A stretch of 64,000 nucleotides of DNA, from the NCBI RefSeq assembly GCF_022605725.1, contig NC_065546.1:23556227-23620226 (forward strand), written 5' to 3'. Each line of letters starts with the position of its first letter. Positions within the stretch are counted from its first letter, which is position 1. Source of the stretch: Anthonomus grandis grandis. Taxonomy: Eukaryota; Arthropoda; Insecta; Coleoptera; Curculionidae. The notes below the pieces were generated by a model that worked only from the letters and a program-made list of their open reading frames with translations, ran no database searches and was not told the DNA's origin. The position numbers were made by a program, and so were the translations under genes. This document shows positions 32,593 through 44,255 of this stretch, in pieces.

Positions 32593-34010
32593 ATGCCGTT
32601 TAAGTGTTGTGCACCGGGATACCGCGGTAATTTCGATAACGGACCCAAAAATGCCGAGTCAAAACAAAAATGGCTGCGAGCTATTCCGCGAGATGATTTA
32701 GTGCCTAATAAAAACATTGTATCCATACAAAGCAAGGTATGGATAAATTCCAAGCAGAATCCTGTTACAGGTAGGATTATTTCAGTCACTTTGAAAAAAA
32801 CCTCGCTTGAAGGAAAATGCCACACCAACTATTGTTCCAAATTGCCCTAATTACTGCTCAAAAAATCTATTATTTCGTATAAGTAGAGATAAAAAATCTA
32901 AGCAACTAGAGGAGCAACAATTTCTTAAACCATTAGAGGAAAGTAAGGAAGATTACCCTGCTTTTAGGGTAATCTTCCTTACAGTTGTTTTGCTAGGCCA
33001 GTTGTTTTGAGACTTTTGAGGAAAGTATATAAAAATTTTCATATTAAAGGAGGATGGTTCTTAATAAAGGGTTGTCCCTCAGATTCTGAAAACACTATTG
33101 AAAATTTGACATTGTTTAAATTAAAACATACACCGGCCCCTACAATAACATAGGAAATTGTTATAGATTAAAATTTAAAGCTAGAGTAATTTTTATATGG
33201 CCAATCTGTTTGTGTATCAATTTCTAATTTAAAATCACAATACAAATAAATTTGAAAAAGACTTAATGCTTCAGAAGAAAGGTATAGGTACTCACCCAGC
33301 AAAATTGTCTTATGCTTTATTTTATTTACTATTAGTCCTCATTCATACAAATATTTAAGAAATCATGCTCCTATTACTTTACCACATCCTGACACTATCA
33401 AATCTATCTGCAATAAATTTTTGACCGAACCGCATGTTGATGAAAGAAATTGTTTTAACTTATGCTCATAATATTCATCAATATTTAACAGAAAAGACAA
33501 ATATGTTGTGTTGCTCCTTAATGAAATTTACATTGTGCCTTATTTAGATTACAAGGCTGGCAATACAGTAGGAACAGCAGTAAATAATCATAATTTAGAA
33601 AAATCTGCAGTGGCATTTATGATAATCAGCTCATGCTCAAGCCTTTATCACTCAAGAAGTTATTCATATATCTCCTGTGTTTGTGATAAATTCTGAAATG
33701 TTATATATCTTTATAACAATAGTAGAAAATTTGGAGATTGGTTACATAGTTTTGGTGTAGTAAGTGATAATGCAATAAACAGTAAATCAATGAGCAATTT
33801 TTCACCCCTTAATCAGTTAACTATAGTTTTCCTACATCCTATTGACTCCATAAGGCCTCTTTTTTACCTTTTTGACACTGTTAATTTACTTAAGTGTATT
33901 TTCATTAACTGGCTTAATTCCAAACCTGGACAAACATTTTCTTATCCCAACTTTGAGACAGGTGAAACAAATTTTTCACTGTTAATTTTTTTACACTACT
34001 TACAATAATA
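32593..34010 (+). pseudogene. P-element-like (THAP9-type) transposase remnant
   Basis: Starts with a THAP zinc-finger-like region: MPFKCCAPGYRGNF, KWLRAIPRDDLVPNK. It has CC and YRGNF where the family has C-x-C-x-G-N. After a frameshift PTIVPNCPNYCSK follows, the linker seen in P-like proteins. Later, in several frames, come LPHPDTIKSICNKF-like text (33,390), EIYIVPYLDYKAGN and GTAVNNH (33,520-33,600), ISSCSS, and HPIDSIRPLFYLFDTVNLLK and GQTFSYPNFETG (33,830-33,970). These correspond in order to the RNase H-like and GTP-binding insertion regions of P/THAP9 transposases. Many stops are present and the C-terminus is missing. THAP reads as binding the element's ends. It lies inside the Harbinger gene. 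Confidence 0.82.
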
Positions 34011-34386
34011 ACACTAAGAAAATAAACTTTTAAGTTATATAGTCACAGTTTTTAAAAATGTTAAAATAAAATAAATTTGGTCTACTATTTAATTTGATGA
34101 AAATATATCTTAATTTTTTGAGTTGGGTTTTTGGTTTGAAATTTCGTTTTCCTGGAAAAAAAATCGAATTGTGCGCGACTATGGGTTCAGTTCATATCTG
34201 GCAGCCCTGTGTTTACCTTTAAACTCTTAATACCTATTAAATATCCCATATCAAACTCCTTTATCATAAATAATATCTTAGTGCTCATTTATAATGCTTA
34301 ATAATATCAGCCTACGTTAAATGACGTCACGCGCAAGCCCTGAGGCCTTTATTCTTAAGGAGGTGTTGATACTACTCCGGACATAA
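34011..34386. other. Non-coding 3' part of the P-like element
   Basis: AT-rich. No terminal repeat matching 32,550-32,592 could be recognised by eye, so the P-like element's ends are not defined. The Harbinger frame resumes at 34,380. Confidence 0.35.
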
Positions 34387-34790
34387 ACGACATCATTACA
34401 TAAAATTTCAAGGTTTTACCTGTCCAGATGGAATAATTGGAAATTTAAAAGGTACCTATGAGGGTAGAAAACAAGATTCTATCGTTCTAAGGGAATCTCA
34501 GCTTCACAACCAGCTAGAAGAAGGTACAAGATTTCCTGATGGGGAGAGCTTTATTGTTTATGGTGAAGGGATATAGAATCAGGCAGTTGCTGTTAACCCC
34601 ATTTCCAGCTGGTCTGAATCCAGAGAAAATTTAACGCAAGAATGAGTCCGATCAGAGTTGCAGTAGAGTGGGAAAGGTTATAACTGAATTTGCATTCCTA
34701 GATTAAAAAACAAGCACAAACTTCTCTTGCAAGAAGTAGGCCTCATCTGTAGTGCTGCAGTTATTAAAAAAAAATGTCATTCCTGTTTAT
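34380..34790 (+). pseudogene. PIF/Harbinger transposase, C-terminal catalytic piece
   Basis: Reads GHKRHHYIKFQGFTCPDG, IIGNLKGTYEGRKQDSIVLR, ESQLHNQLEEGTRFPDG and FIVYGEGI, then a stop. This is the DDE_Tnp_4 core: the H-x-[IL]-KFQ block and EGR.-DS, with the second catalytic Asp in QDS. Scattered matches (RVAVEWE, LKNKHKLLLQEVGLICSAAV) extend to about 34,780. The collinear order with 28,330-28,580 and 32,431-32,550 shows one gene split by two insertions. The first catalytic Asp (GFIDGT block) is not recovered. Confidence 0.82.
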
Positions 34791-34850
34791 ACAGGGTGTC
34801 CCAGAATGTAGAAAATCTCTCGGATTCAGGTAGAAAATAAAAAAATAAGA
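34791..34850. repeat. Orphan terminus of the 1773-4410 foldback family
   Basis: TACAGGGTGTCCCAGAATGT and TCTCTCGGATTCAGGTAGAA reproduce the outer 55 bp of the foldback terminus at 1771. No partner end is visible nearby, so it is a truncated relative. Confidence 0.6.
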
Positions 34851-35150
34851 TACGATTTGACTTGAATACTGTATATATAGTAATCAAACAGCCCAGTCAT
34901 TAATATTAATCCTCTAGAATTAGAAGAATATCTGCGGTAACCAATATGTAATTTATATATCAATGTTTGCTCTACAGTTATCTCAATATGACAAATATTT
35001 TTTAATATACTCAAAAACTCTAGAGTTTTCTTAGACAAATCATGTTACAGTATTTTATAATATAGTTTTTTGTGAATGTTAAATGTTAATAGAAATAAAA
35101 TTGATAAAATTATAGATACATTGATTTTTATTTACTCTTATCTAACTTAA
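34851..35150. other. Unidentified short ORF and spacer
   Basis: A 70-codon minus-strand frame (35,038-34,826) is present but overlaps the orphan terminus and has no recognisable motif. I consider it non-coding. The remainder is AT-rich. Confidence 0.3.
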
Positions 35151-35170
35151 GATCTAATGTTTGATAAAAA

Positions 35171-36209
35171 AGGAACATTAACAACATATAAAAAATGTAG
35201 AGCTAAAGGCTTATCCTTATCTACTACCTATTTAGGTAAAACCTTTTTTAAAATATCATTTACAAGGGCTTGTTGGGTTTTTAATAGATGCCTCAAAGCC
35301 TGTATTTCTTCTTTCGCTATGAAAAATTTTGCCTGCCCAAAAACCAGTCTTGTTTTTTTTTATTTCCCACTTCTCTGATTCTATTTGTTTTTTTCCTCCA
35401 AAAATTGTAAAGTATTCTTTTTAAATTCGTTTGTACTGCTATGCTTTTTTTTTTCGTCTTGGGCCTGAAATACACCAAATTAATGACAAGTTTTTTTCAC
35501 TAAATGAAAGGATAACATAACAAAAAATTATTATAAATAATAGTTGGTATTAATCATAAAACTATCTTGAATGTTTGATTGTGCTTCTCTCGGAAATTCA
35601 TTAATTACTGGGCGATCCAAAAAGTGATCCTTTATTGGTATTGAAGATTCAATATTAATTGGAGATTGAGGTTCATTATTTGGAATCTCTTCTCCTGGAG
35701 GCAAAAATATAGTAAACTCTATAGCTAAATGTCTATATTTAATTTCTTATTAACTCCAAAATTTGTGAAGGTGAAGGCTTTGCTGTATTAAAAGTTAATC
35801 AAAAATATAAATACCAAATATATATTTAATATTAGGATAGCCTGGATTCCAATCAAACTTCTGCTGTTCCCGTTTCTCTTCATATGGAGAAGAAAAAATA
35901 GACCTACAACTGTCTGTTTATCCAATATATAAATGACCACATAAAATATATTTTCTATATAATAATTTTTTTAATAAGTTCTAAAACTTCTTGAAGTAAT
36001 ACGTTCAAGCCAGTATATAGTTCCTAAACTCCTGATCGTTTCAAAATTATAAAATTAATATTACCAACCTTAAAATTTGCTGGATCAACATAGGGATTAT
36101 TTGCTAGGATATCCATTGGAAGTATTTGGTCATCTTCATCATTAGATCGGACAATACTTAAATTTTGTCAAGACACTGGAATTTGATTTGGGTTGTTGGT
36201 GGTCATTGT
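35171..36209 (-). pseudogene. Decayed second Harbinger-type ORF (Myb/SANT-like partner candidate)
   Basis: Several coding-like blocks run in order on the minus strand. MTTNNPNQIPVS (stop) QNLSIVRSNDEDDQ and LPMDILANNPYVDPANFK lie at 36,209-36,070. SIFSSPYEEKREQQKFDWNP is near 35,880, EFTIFLPPGEEIPNNEPQSP and FLDRPVINEFPREAQ are at 35,720-35,590, and EEIQALRHLLKTQQALVNDI ends with VLPK at 35,171. The last block looks like the C-terminal helix of Myb/SANT-like proteins encoded by PIF/Harbinger elements beside their transposase. The gene converges on the transposase at 28,330-34,790, the usual arrangement. The DNA-binding domain itself was not recognised, so the assignment is inference. Confidence 0.5.
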
Positions 36210-37289
36210 TAGGCAAAACAAAATAAAAAACCAATTTCTTTTTACTGTTTCAGACAAAAGGAGACTAAATAAACTTGAATTATTAATTATTATTTGACAA
36301 TAATGTAAACAACATTTGTTCGGAACTTTTATATCGATAACGAACCTCTTACTATTGCGTATCGATCGTGGTCTATCGGTGAACCAAGCAGCTGAAGCGC
36401 GGTAGCGAAGTCCGTTCATCGCAGCCATCGGACGTTGCGCTCCAAACCACTAAGCAGTTGGCTGACTTTAAAGGGAGAACTGCGTCGCCTTGCTCAGCAA
36501 CTAAACCACGTGATTTTCTTTAAGTTAATGTTTTATGTTTTGAGTTCCCTCTTTTACCAAATGTTTAGCTGTACATACTAACGAAGTGTGTTTCATTGGT
36601 AAACGGGTATGAGTAACAAACAAGGAAATAACTAAAGTATAGTCCACTGTGAAAGTAAAAGGGGAATAATTTTCCCACTATATTAATACGCATGCGTTTC
36701 GCTATGTTTATGGCTGTCTATCGTCCGTAAGATAGTGTAGGGTGCCGGTAGGGATATACGATAAATGCTATACATGTCAATTAGTGGTTCCCGGTAATAC
36801 TTTTTAATGGTTTCGAAAACGGTATTGTTACGGATAGTTCGCTACTTGTGCCACCGAGATGATTTCCGAATGATGGAGAATAGCTGGTCTATTCACGGCG
36901 GATAAACTGGATAATCTGCCGACTCCCTAAGACTCATTTTGCTCTGAAATGGTTTAAAAGATGATGGATGTTGATATTGTCAGAAGGTCCTCCTCTTATA
37001 ACAGGACCTCTTGTCCAAATATAAATCCACGCTTTTCTCCAGAGAAGGATGTTGAGGAGTGTAAAAGCACTTCAGAACTTTCTTGTCTGGAAACTTGAAG
37101 ACTGGTTGAAAAGGACTTTTTACGCGCTATTTTACGACGTATAAAAGATTTAGCCCCATATTTTGAAAATCCCTGTAGTTATCGTGGAAATTAATGTCAT
37201 GTTTGATTGGGCTTGGAACAGCGCAACTTTTCCCCTATTTAAGTTATTTACGAAATCTCCGTGTATATCATTTTATCTGAGACACACTG
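36210..37289. other. GC-moderate spacer, possibly retrotransposon-derived
   Basis: Contains an 86-codon minus-strand frame (36,428-36,168) of unknown nature and sequence of raised GC from 36,660. It could be the 3' side of the following gypsy remnant (integrase C-terminus/LTR), but no motif confirms this. Confidence 0.3.
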
Positions 37290-37734
37290 TAAGTAGTCCT
37301 CATTTTCTTGACTCCGAGCGCCATGCAGATATTTTGAAATAAATTGGATTTAAAATTTTTCCCTTGGTCCAAATGAAGCTTCAAAGGCATACCGAAGCAG
37401 CAGAACCATTTTTTACTAAAGCGTACGCGTCATTAGAGGCTTCCTGGGTTGGTAGAGGTTATGCCTCAATCCACTTGCTAAAGTAATTTATCGCGACAAG
37501 GATGTACGCATTCTTTGCTTCTGATTCGGAAAACGGGCCAAGAAAATCAATAGCAATTATTTTTAAAGGACTCTACGTTGTAATGACGTATCAAAACCTT
37601 CTGTTTCTTCTGCGGCCGAAGACTTCCTCACATACAACGTATTTCCTGGACCAGTACGTTATGTCTGCCTTGCTTTTGGCCCAGTAAAATCTTTCCCTCA
37701 TTTTTTTCTCTTCGTTACTTCAAGATGTCCTCGT

Positions 37735-38021
37735 GACACACCGGTATGAATTTCCAATATCCATTCTGAAAACCGACATTTAGGCACAACGATTTGTCTT
37801 GTACAGAGCATAGATGGTCATAATTTTCTTATACCTAAAGATGCCACGACATGATTCTAGAAAATGCGGTCATTATTCTAATAAGACGTTTCTGTATTAA
37901 AATAATTTCTTGAGCCATAGAGTTAGAGGCCCAAAAAATTATACCATACCATGCCTGACACACCGGTATGGATTTCCAATAGCAATTCCGAAATCTGATA
38001 TTTAGGCACAATGTTTGCCTT
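37735..38021 (-). repeat. LINE fragment flanked by a ~65-bp direct duplication
   Basis: GACACACCGGTATGAATTTC at 37,735-37,800 is repeated with about 10-15% differences at 37,957-38,021 (GACACACCGGTATGGATTTC). The ~156 bp between them reads on the minus strand YGIIFWASNSMAQEIILIQK and RLIRIMTAFSR, a LINE ORF2 C-terminal piece. The duplication appears to have arisen with the insertion, which is much longer than a normal target duplication. Confidence 0.65.
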
Positions 38022-39199
38022 CATTTTTTTTGCCATCGTGATCAACTATTTTCCGGAGCAAGAGTAGGGGATGGTTCAGGTTAGGTGTGCTTTTTAGACC
38101 CTTTTTTATGTAATAAAAAGCTTCCTAACAGTTTTGGGAATTTTCATACTCCTTATGTCAGCCTGGTCAATGGTGTTACGATGTTGGTATAATCTTAAGA
38201 AGCTCCGTAGTTCATGCTAGCCTTTAGGAACTGACCAATCTTGCTAGTCTGGATCTTTGCCTTGTAAACTGCATAGCCCTTTGAAACAGATGACGGTTCT
38301 TTGGGGTCAACTTCGGTCCAAAGTTTTTTAGACTCAGGAACACTCAAGGTTTCTCATGTGGTCCTCAAAGAGTTTTCCAACCACAATAATGTCATCAAAT
38401 AAACCAGACATGTCTTCCAGGATAGTCGTATTAAAATCGCTTAAAAAGTTACAGCATTCGACAGCCCAAATGCCATTGCGTTAAATTGCCATAATTCAGC
38501 ACCCACCGTGAAGTAGTCTTTTCCCGATCATCAGGGGCTAACTTAACTTGCCACTATCCACTTTTCAGGAATAGCAAGGAAAAGATCTTTGATTCTGCCA
38601 GGGAGTCCAAAATGTCAATGCGAGGAAGAGGATTGCTGTCCTTTTTGGCCACGTTATTAAGGTACCGGTAATTTACGCAGACTCTAGTCGAGCCTCTTTT
38701 TTTTTACCAGTACCACCGGTGAAACAATAGACAGTGAAACCATGGTCCTCCCTTATTTTGCAGTATCCAAAGCATCTGGATATTCTTGAAGATTCTATTC
38801 ATTCTTTCCAAATGGCTTTCCAGTTGGTTTCTTTAATAACACAGGATAGACAGGATTGATATTTATTACCCTCACATGAATACTGTTTTCAGCACGTTCA
38901 AGAAGCTTCTTCCGAAGTTTCTTTCTGACTACTATCCCTCGACCAATAGTCATGCATTGTAGGTTCGAACATGACTATTTTACATCTGTGGTGCCATCAA
39001 CGCGGCCGGCCAAACGACTTCACTTCCTTGTGGTATCAAAGTTTCCTCCGGAAGTAGGACTCTTAATAGGTACTCACGATGTAACACAACTTCCTAATCA
39101 GGACTCCCTCCTTAAAGTTTAACTTGAAGCCCTTGGTATCCATTATGTCCGTCTTGATTATTGATTGTTAAATTGTGGCTTTTCTTATTGTAAACGTGA

Positions 39200-39727
39200 C
39201 GGTTGTTTCTACAAGTACATCAGTTTAAGTTAAAGCTGCTAGATTCTATACAGAAGAGAGCTATTCGATTTATCGATAAACCAGAACTGACAAAGAGTCT
39301 GGATAGTCTGGAGCACAGGAGAAAGGTGGCTGATCTCTGTTTATTCTACCGTTATTATCACGGTAAGTGCTCCTCTGAGCTGGCAGGCCTGATTCCACCC
39401 AGGGCTGTTCCGGCAAGAAGGACGCGTCTAGCAGTGGCGGCTCATCAACATCGAGTCCACCTGCCTACCCCAAGAACGTCGCTGTATCGGGACTCATTCA
39501 TCTAGAGAACATCTTCTTTGTGGAACGGGCTTCCACCTCACATATTTCCCGACGCATACAACCTGCAGCGATTCAAGATAAATGCCCACAAATATCTTCG
39601 CGCAAGCACCACTCCAAGAGTGACATTGGACTTTCCTCTTGTGCTTGTGTTTACAATAAAAAAAAATAAAAAAAAACTTTTTTTTGCCCGATTTGCCGTC
39701 GATGTTCGTAGCGTTAATTAGGCGCAT
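39200..39727 (+). pseudogene. LINE ORF2 C-terminal domain, one nonsense codon
   Basis: Reads LKLLDSIQKRAIRFIDKPEL, TKSLDSLEHRRKVADLCLFY, RYYHGKCSSELAGLIPP and RTSLYRDSFI, then TAG, then RTSSLWNGLPPHIFPDAYNL and QRFKINAHKYL. This is the conserved end of jockey/CR1-type ORF2 proteins. A single in-frame TAG at about 39,503 is the only break, so the copy is much younger than the gypsy remnant it interrupts. It is 5' truncated at about 39,200, as LINEs usually are, and the A-rich stretch near 39,657-39,677 lies inside the frame. Confidence 0.85.
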
Positions 39728-40439
39728 ATCAGCTGCAAATTTTACTTTGTTTTATTATCGTCTTTGTCGCACCTGTATCTAGCGGTAAACACGGTTAATA
39801 TTATGTTCCGCTCTATAGCGGAGTCCACCCAGGAATGCTTGCACTGCCAAACGTTTCATGATTTTTTCCTAGACATCTGGATATAGTCGAACCAAACGTC
39901 GAATATCAGCTTCAAATTTTTGCAAGAACTACACTGACTTCTGCCAGCGGTTTTTCAACTGCGTGCGGTAGACATGTTTCAGGTGGGATAGCTCATCGGA
40001 ACTCTTAACGCCCAATATTGCGATTTCGTTATAAATTTTCTTGATTTTGTTTTCCTCCAACGAAAATATTCGCTTTTTCACTAAAGAATATTTTTCCGGA
40101 GTTTCTATTTTAATTCTTTATTGTTTTCCAAAATGTTTTCTTCCAACCTGGCACAATTTTTCAGCAAATTTGTTTTCAGACCTTGCAACATTTGACCGAT
40201 ATCAATCAGTCATCGTCTTCCTCAAGTAATGAGTCAAGTAATGTCGAGTTCGGTTTATTTCCCGTCGTGTTGCAGTTCTTTTCCTCCAGCTCCTTTAAGC
40301 TCAGTAAGTTTTAAGTCCAGCTTTGCCATTTTCAGATACTAATAGTCCGATTTATGTAGTTTTCACCAATGTTCAGTTGACTAACGTTTTTACTTGACTT
40401 AACGTTCGTTTAGGTGTGAATTAAAATACTCGAGGTACC

Positions 40440-40700
40440 AAATTGTCAACTGATTTTTTACACATGTCACACTACTAGAAATATTTATTTACAGTGTATT
40501 GTTTCGATTTAAAAGTCGCGCCAAGATTTAGGCTTGAACTGGCCTAACGAAGGCTCCTGATATATCATTTAGACCATTGTTCCGGAATATTTGCGCTGAT
40601 TAAAATATAATTAGGATTTATTTTTTTGTACATGAATTTTGTTGAATTTTTGCAGTACAGTAAACAAATAGCCGCCGTTTGTTCGTCAATTGCTTGAATA
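40440..40700 (-). repeat. Probable 5' LTR piece of the gypsy remnant
   Basis: Shares CGATTTAAAAGTCGCGCCAA and neighbouring text with 27,923-28,000. It lies directly upstream (minus strand) of the gag-like sequence. Its exact ends are not defined, and no clear counterpart was found downstream of the integrase. Confidence 0.4.
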
Positions 40701-41650
40701 GACAGGACTTTAAAAGTATCTATATACGAAATCTATTTGTTTAATTAAATCAATAACGTCTGAGGCGATTCAATTATTATTTAAATGTCATTTAATGTTA
40801 CTTGTTTTTGAAGAATCTTTTAAGGATTTACAATTAGATTAGTTAATTATTGAAACGTATTTATGTCGTTATTATAAGGGTTACTTCTGCAAATTTGTTC
40901 TAAAATGTTGTAATATTTAAGCCTTTTATTTGAAATTTTGAGTTTTTTTTTTCAAACCTATTTTTTCCTTAAACTCTCTATCTAAAGCTCTATGATCGGA
41001 AATTGAAGAGTCAGCAATACCAACCTGACATCTATAGTTTTTAACGATGAACTTAGAACGTGATTACTTAGGTCTTAGGGTATGAGAGGAGGCGGTCACG
41101 CGTGTTGAATTTGCTATCATTTGAATTTTCGTCAATCTTAGCAACTATGTGAAACCATTCAGAGCTAGTAAATTATTATATTCTTTAGTATTTTTGGAAT
41201 TAGATATCAAGACTATTTACATTAAAGTCTCCAATGATAATGTGATACTAGGATGTCGGTTGAACATGATTAATAAAATTTGATCTTGCTGGTCATTGAT
41301 GAGTGTAACCTGTGTGTTTCAGATTTCCTTAGAAATATTTTTCTAATATTTATACAAATACATTTACAGTTCCCTTGTCTTGTTTTCTATTTTTGATAAA
41401 TGTTTGCATTTTCTATTCAAGAGAGATTTATTATTCAACATTTTAGAAAATGAAATAGAAATAGAAACATTATATTAACAAGTTTGCATGAAAGAGCAGA
41501 CTTTTTGAAAGAATTACGAGTACCTAATTCCACAACTTGTCAAACGTTTATAATTTGAAATGCACTAAATAAACTGGATCTCAGATAAAGTAGGTGTAAG
41601 TGTTAAATTTAGGCATATTCCATTTGGAAATAATAAATAATATATTATTA
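40701..41650. other. AT-rich spacer
   Basis: No supported feature. It ends in ATATATTATTAG, a possible splice acceptor for the following exon-like frame. Confidence 0.35.
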
Positions 41651-41990
41651 GGAGATAGAGGATACAACAACAATTACTATAACATCCCAAAGCCTGAGTA
41701 ATTTTGCATTTGAAGAGGACACACGAGGGAAACAACCTCTAACTGAGGAATCAAATAGTAAATCCAAGGTGAAAAATACCATTTTGACACCTTTGCTGTT
41801 AAATGAAAAGACGCCTATAGACATTATTAATCTTGCTTTGTCATTCTTCAAAGAACCTTTACCCGATTTTGACCTAAAGAGCCTTTTAACCACATCCCCA
41901 TGAGGAAAAAGTATGTTAATATACTATGAAACCAACAAAATGATAGACAAATGCCACAGAAATCGACTAGTCAAAAGTATTGTTCAGCAT
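41651..41990 (+). pseudogene. Exon-like ORF interrupted by one TGA and by a mariner element
   Basis: After ATTATTAG the frame starts EIEDTTTITITSQSLSNFAF, EEDTRGKQPLTEESNSK. It then reads LTPLLLNEKTPIDIINLALS, FFKEPLPDFDLKS, meets TGA at 41,900-41,902, and continues in the same frame with YYETNKMIDKCHRNRLVKSI, VQH. There it hits the TA where the mariner (41,992) inserted. The composition (acidic, Ser/Thr-rich, then charged helical) is coding-like, unlike the background. I do not recognise the domain. The KCHRNRLVKSIV segment resembles the start of an unnamed domain in insect proteins. It may be a host gene remnant. Confidence 0.45.
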
Positions 41991-41991
41991 A

Positions 41992-44209
41992 CAGTGCTTT
42001 CATTTCAAAACGATCCGCCCTTAATAACTTTCTTAAAAAAAAAAAAAAAAAAACACGTCAAATTAGATAGATATACGTTTAATTATGCATTTACTGAAGT
42101 TCTGTCAATCATCTCCTCACCTCCAGCTAACCTCACTTTAATATGTCAAATGGGAACCCCCATCGTGTGATACATCATAGTAAGGAGCATAAAATTCTCT
42201 ATTCAACGGTACCAAAAAAAAAATGAAATCGGTAAATGTGTAAGCAAATAGTTAGCGAAAATGTCTAGAAATAATCAATATTTTATTTACACCAAACTTT
42301 GGTATGTCAAATGGCTACCCCATGGTGTGATACATTATTTTAAAGGGCATTCATTATGCTATCAATGGTTGTAAAAAAATTAAATTGATTAAGAAGCAAT
42401 TAAAGTGTAAATCAGTAGGGTAGAAAAACAAATTTAATTAGTTTAACAAATTTATTTTATTAAATGTTCAAAATGCGTGCCGTTATTAACAAGACAATAA
42501 AAAAGCCTATTTTCAAACTCCTTACGAACATTGGCAAGGGTCTGCCCGCTAATTTCTCTGCATTCTTGAAATATTCTATTTTTTAAATTCTCAATACTCT
42601 CAGGTGGGGTTTTATAAACTTTGCTTTTTAAGTAGCCCCAAAGAAAAAAGTCTAGTGGGGTTAGGTCCGGATACCGCGCAGGCCGATTGCACCACGTCTG
42701 CCAATCCACTTTTCTCGAAAATTTTCATCAAGCCACTCTCGAACTACCAAAGTGTAGTGCGCGGGAGCTCCATCCTGCTGAAAATGTATATTATTTTCAT
42801 TCAATAATATAGCACCATGTTGATCTACTTGATTTTCCATAGATTGGATGATGGAAGGGTATATTGCATTTTCTAAAAAGTTTAAATAAATTTCGCTAGT
42901 CAAATTTTCTTCCAAAAAAAATGGCCCGATTATTTCATTCTCATAAATTCCTGCCCAAACATTAATTTTTTGGGGATATTGGGTATGGCCTTCCCGAAAA
43001 ACATGCGGATTTTCATTATCCCAGTATCTACAGTTATGTCTGTTGACCAGGCCATTTAAAAAAAGGGTCGATTCGTCACTGAAGCAAATGTTCTTCAATA
43101 AATGGGGATCATCGTCAATTCGCTGGCACATCACTTCACAAAATTGAATTCTCCTATCAAAATCATCTTCTCCGAGTTCATGAAGAATATGAATTTTATA
43201 AGGAAAGAACTTATTTTTTTTTAAAACTTTATGTACGGAACCAGTGGAAATATTTGTTAGTTTTGCGGCCTTTGGTATAGACAAAGTTGGATCTATAGCA
43301 AATTGTCCTAGTACTTCAACTTGGCATGCTTCATCGACAACTCTATTTTCATATTTTTTCTTATTGCAAATCGATCCCGTCTCTTCAAATTTTCGTATCA
43401 ATTCTAATACGTATTTATGGCTCATGTTTTTATCTTGATACCTTTCATTAAATGCTCTCGCGGTTCTGTGAGCACACCGATTTTGAGCTCCATAAAGGAA
43501 AATTATTTCTATTCTTTCGGCTAGCGTATACACCATTTTATTAACTCACTGTTTTAACTAAAATTGAAAAAATGCACGCGTCAAACTGACAGTTTTAACA
43601 ATAATAAATCGCCTGCTTTTTAAACGCCTTAAAAATGTAAGGTATTGCAGTGTTTTTTTGTACCTATTAGGTAGGTTTTGCAAAAAATATAAGTGAAATA
43701 AATACACATACAAAGTTATAAGACTGCAAAGATTTTTGCCAAAAATTTGAGGACACTCTTTTTTCTCGCAAATAACGGTACACATTCTTTACTTAAAAAA
43801 AATAAATAATTTGCTTGAACTAAATGTACTGTTTGTTACCACACATTTTAACTTCTAAATTGCTTGTATTTTTTTTTTTTTTTTTTGATGATCTATTATA
43901 GAAAATGTAAGAATTTTAAAATGATATAGGTACCACACTAAAAGTATTCATTTAAAATACAAAAGTTTGACGTAAATAAAATATTCATTATTTCTAGACA
44001 TTTTCGCTAACACTATTTGCTTACACATTTACCGATTTCATTTTTTTTGGTACCGTTTAATAGAGAATTTTACTGCTTACTATGATGTATCACACGATGG
44101 GGGTTCCCATTTGACATATTAAAGTGAGGTTAGCTGGAGGTGAGGAGGTGATTGACAGAACTTCAGTAAATGCATAATTAAACGTCCCCCTATATATCTA
44201 ATTTGACGT

Positions 44210-44255
<46 letters not shown>

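Larger units (their letters stand above)
37290..40440 (-). mobile_element. Gypsy-type retrotransposon remnant (gag-RT-IN), invaded by LINE pieces
   Basis: On the minus strand gag-like text lies at 40,340-39,740 (LYPDV..KIMKRLAVQAFLGG) and reverse transcriptase at 38,770-38,150 (SPVVLVKKK, FTVGAELWQFN, FGLSNAV, and CLVYLM in place of the usual YLDD). Integrase is at 37,900-37,300 (ERFYWAKSKADI, IIAIDFLGPFSESEAKNAYI, NYFSKWIEAYPL). Stops and frameshifts are everywhere. A LINE fragment in plus orientation (39,200-39,727) lies between gag and RT, and another (37,801-37,956) lies near the integrase. The RT active site appears mutated. Confidence 0.78.

Noticed and set aside
31551..33010. Overlapping plus and minus frames of 82-100 codons around 31,551-32,828 as separate genes
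   Set aside because: Frames at 31,551-32,117 are open on both strands without domain signal. The minus frame 32,526-32,828 is antisense to the THAP region.
36168..36428. 86-codon minus-strand frame starting MAAMNGLRYR
   Set aside because: Its second half overlaps, in another frame, the more coding-like start at 36,209, and the first half shows no motif. Left as part of a spacer.
40420..40445. TGGTACC near the LTR-like segment as a tRNA primer binding site
   Set aside because: The following bases do not match the 3' end of any tRNA I could name, and the LTR boundary is not defined.
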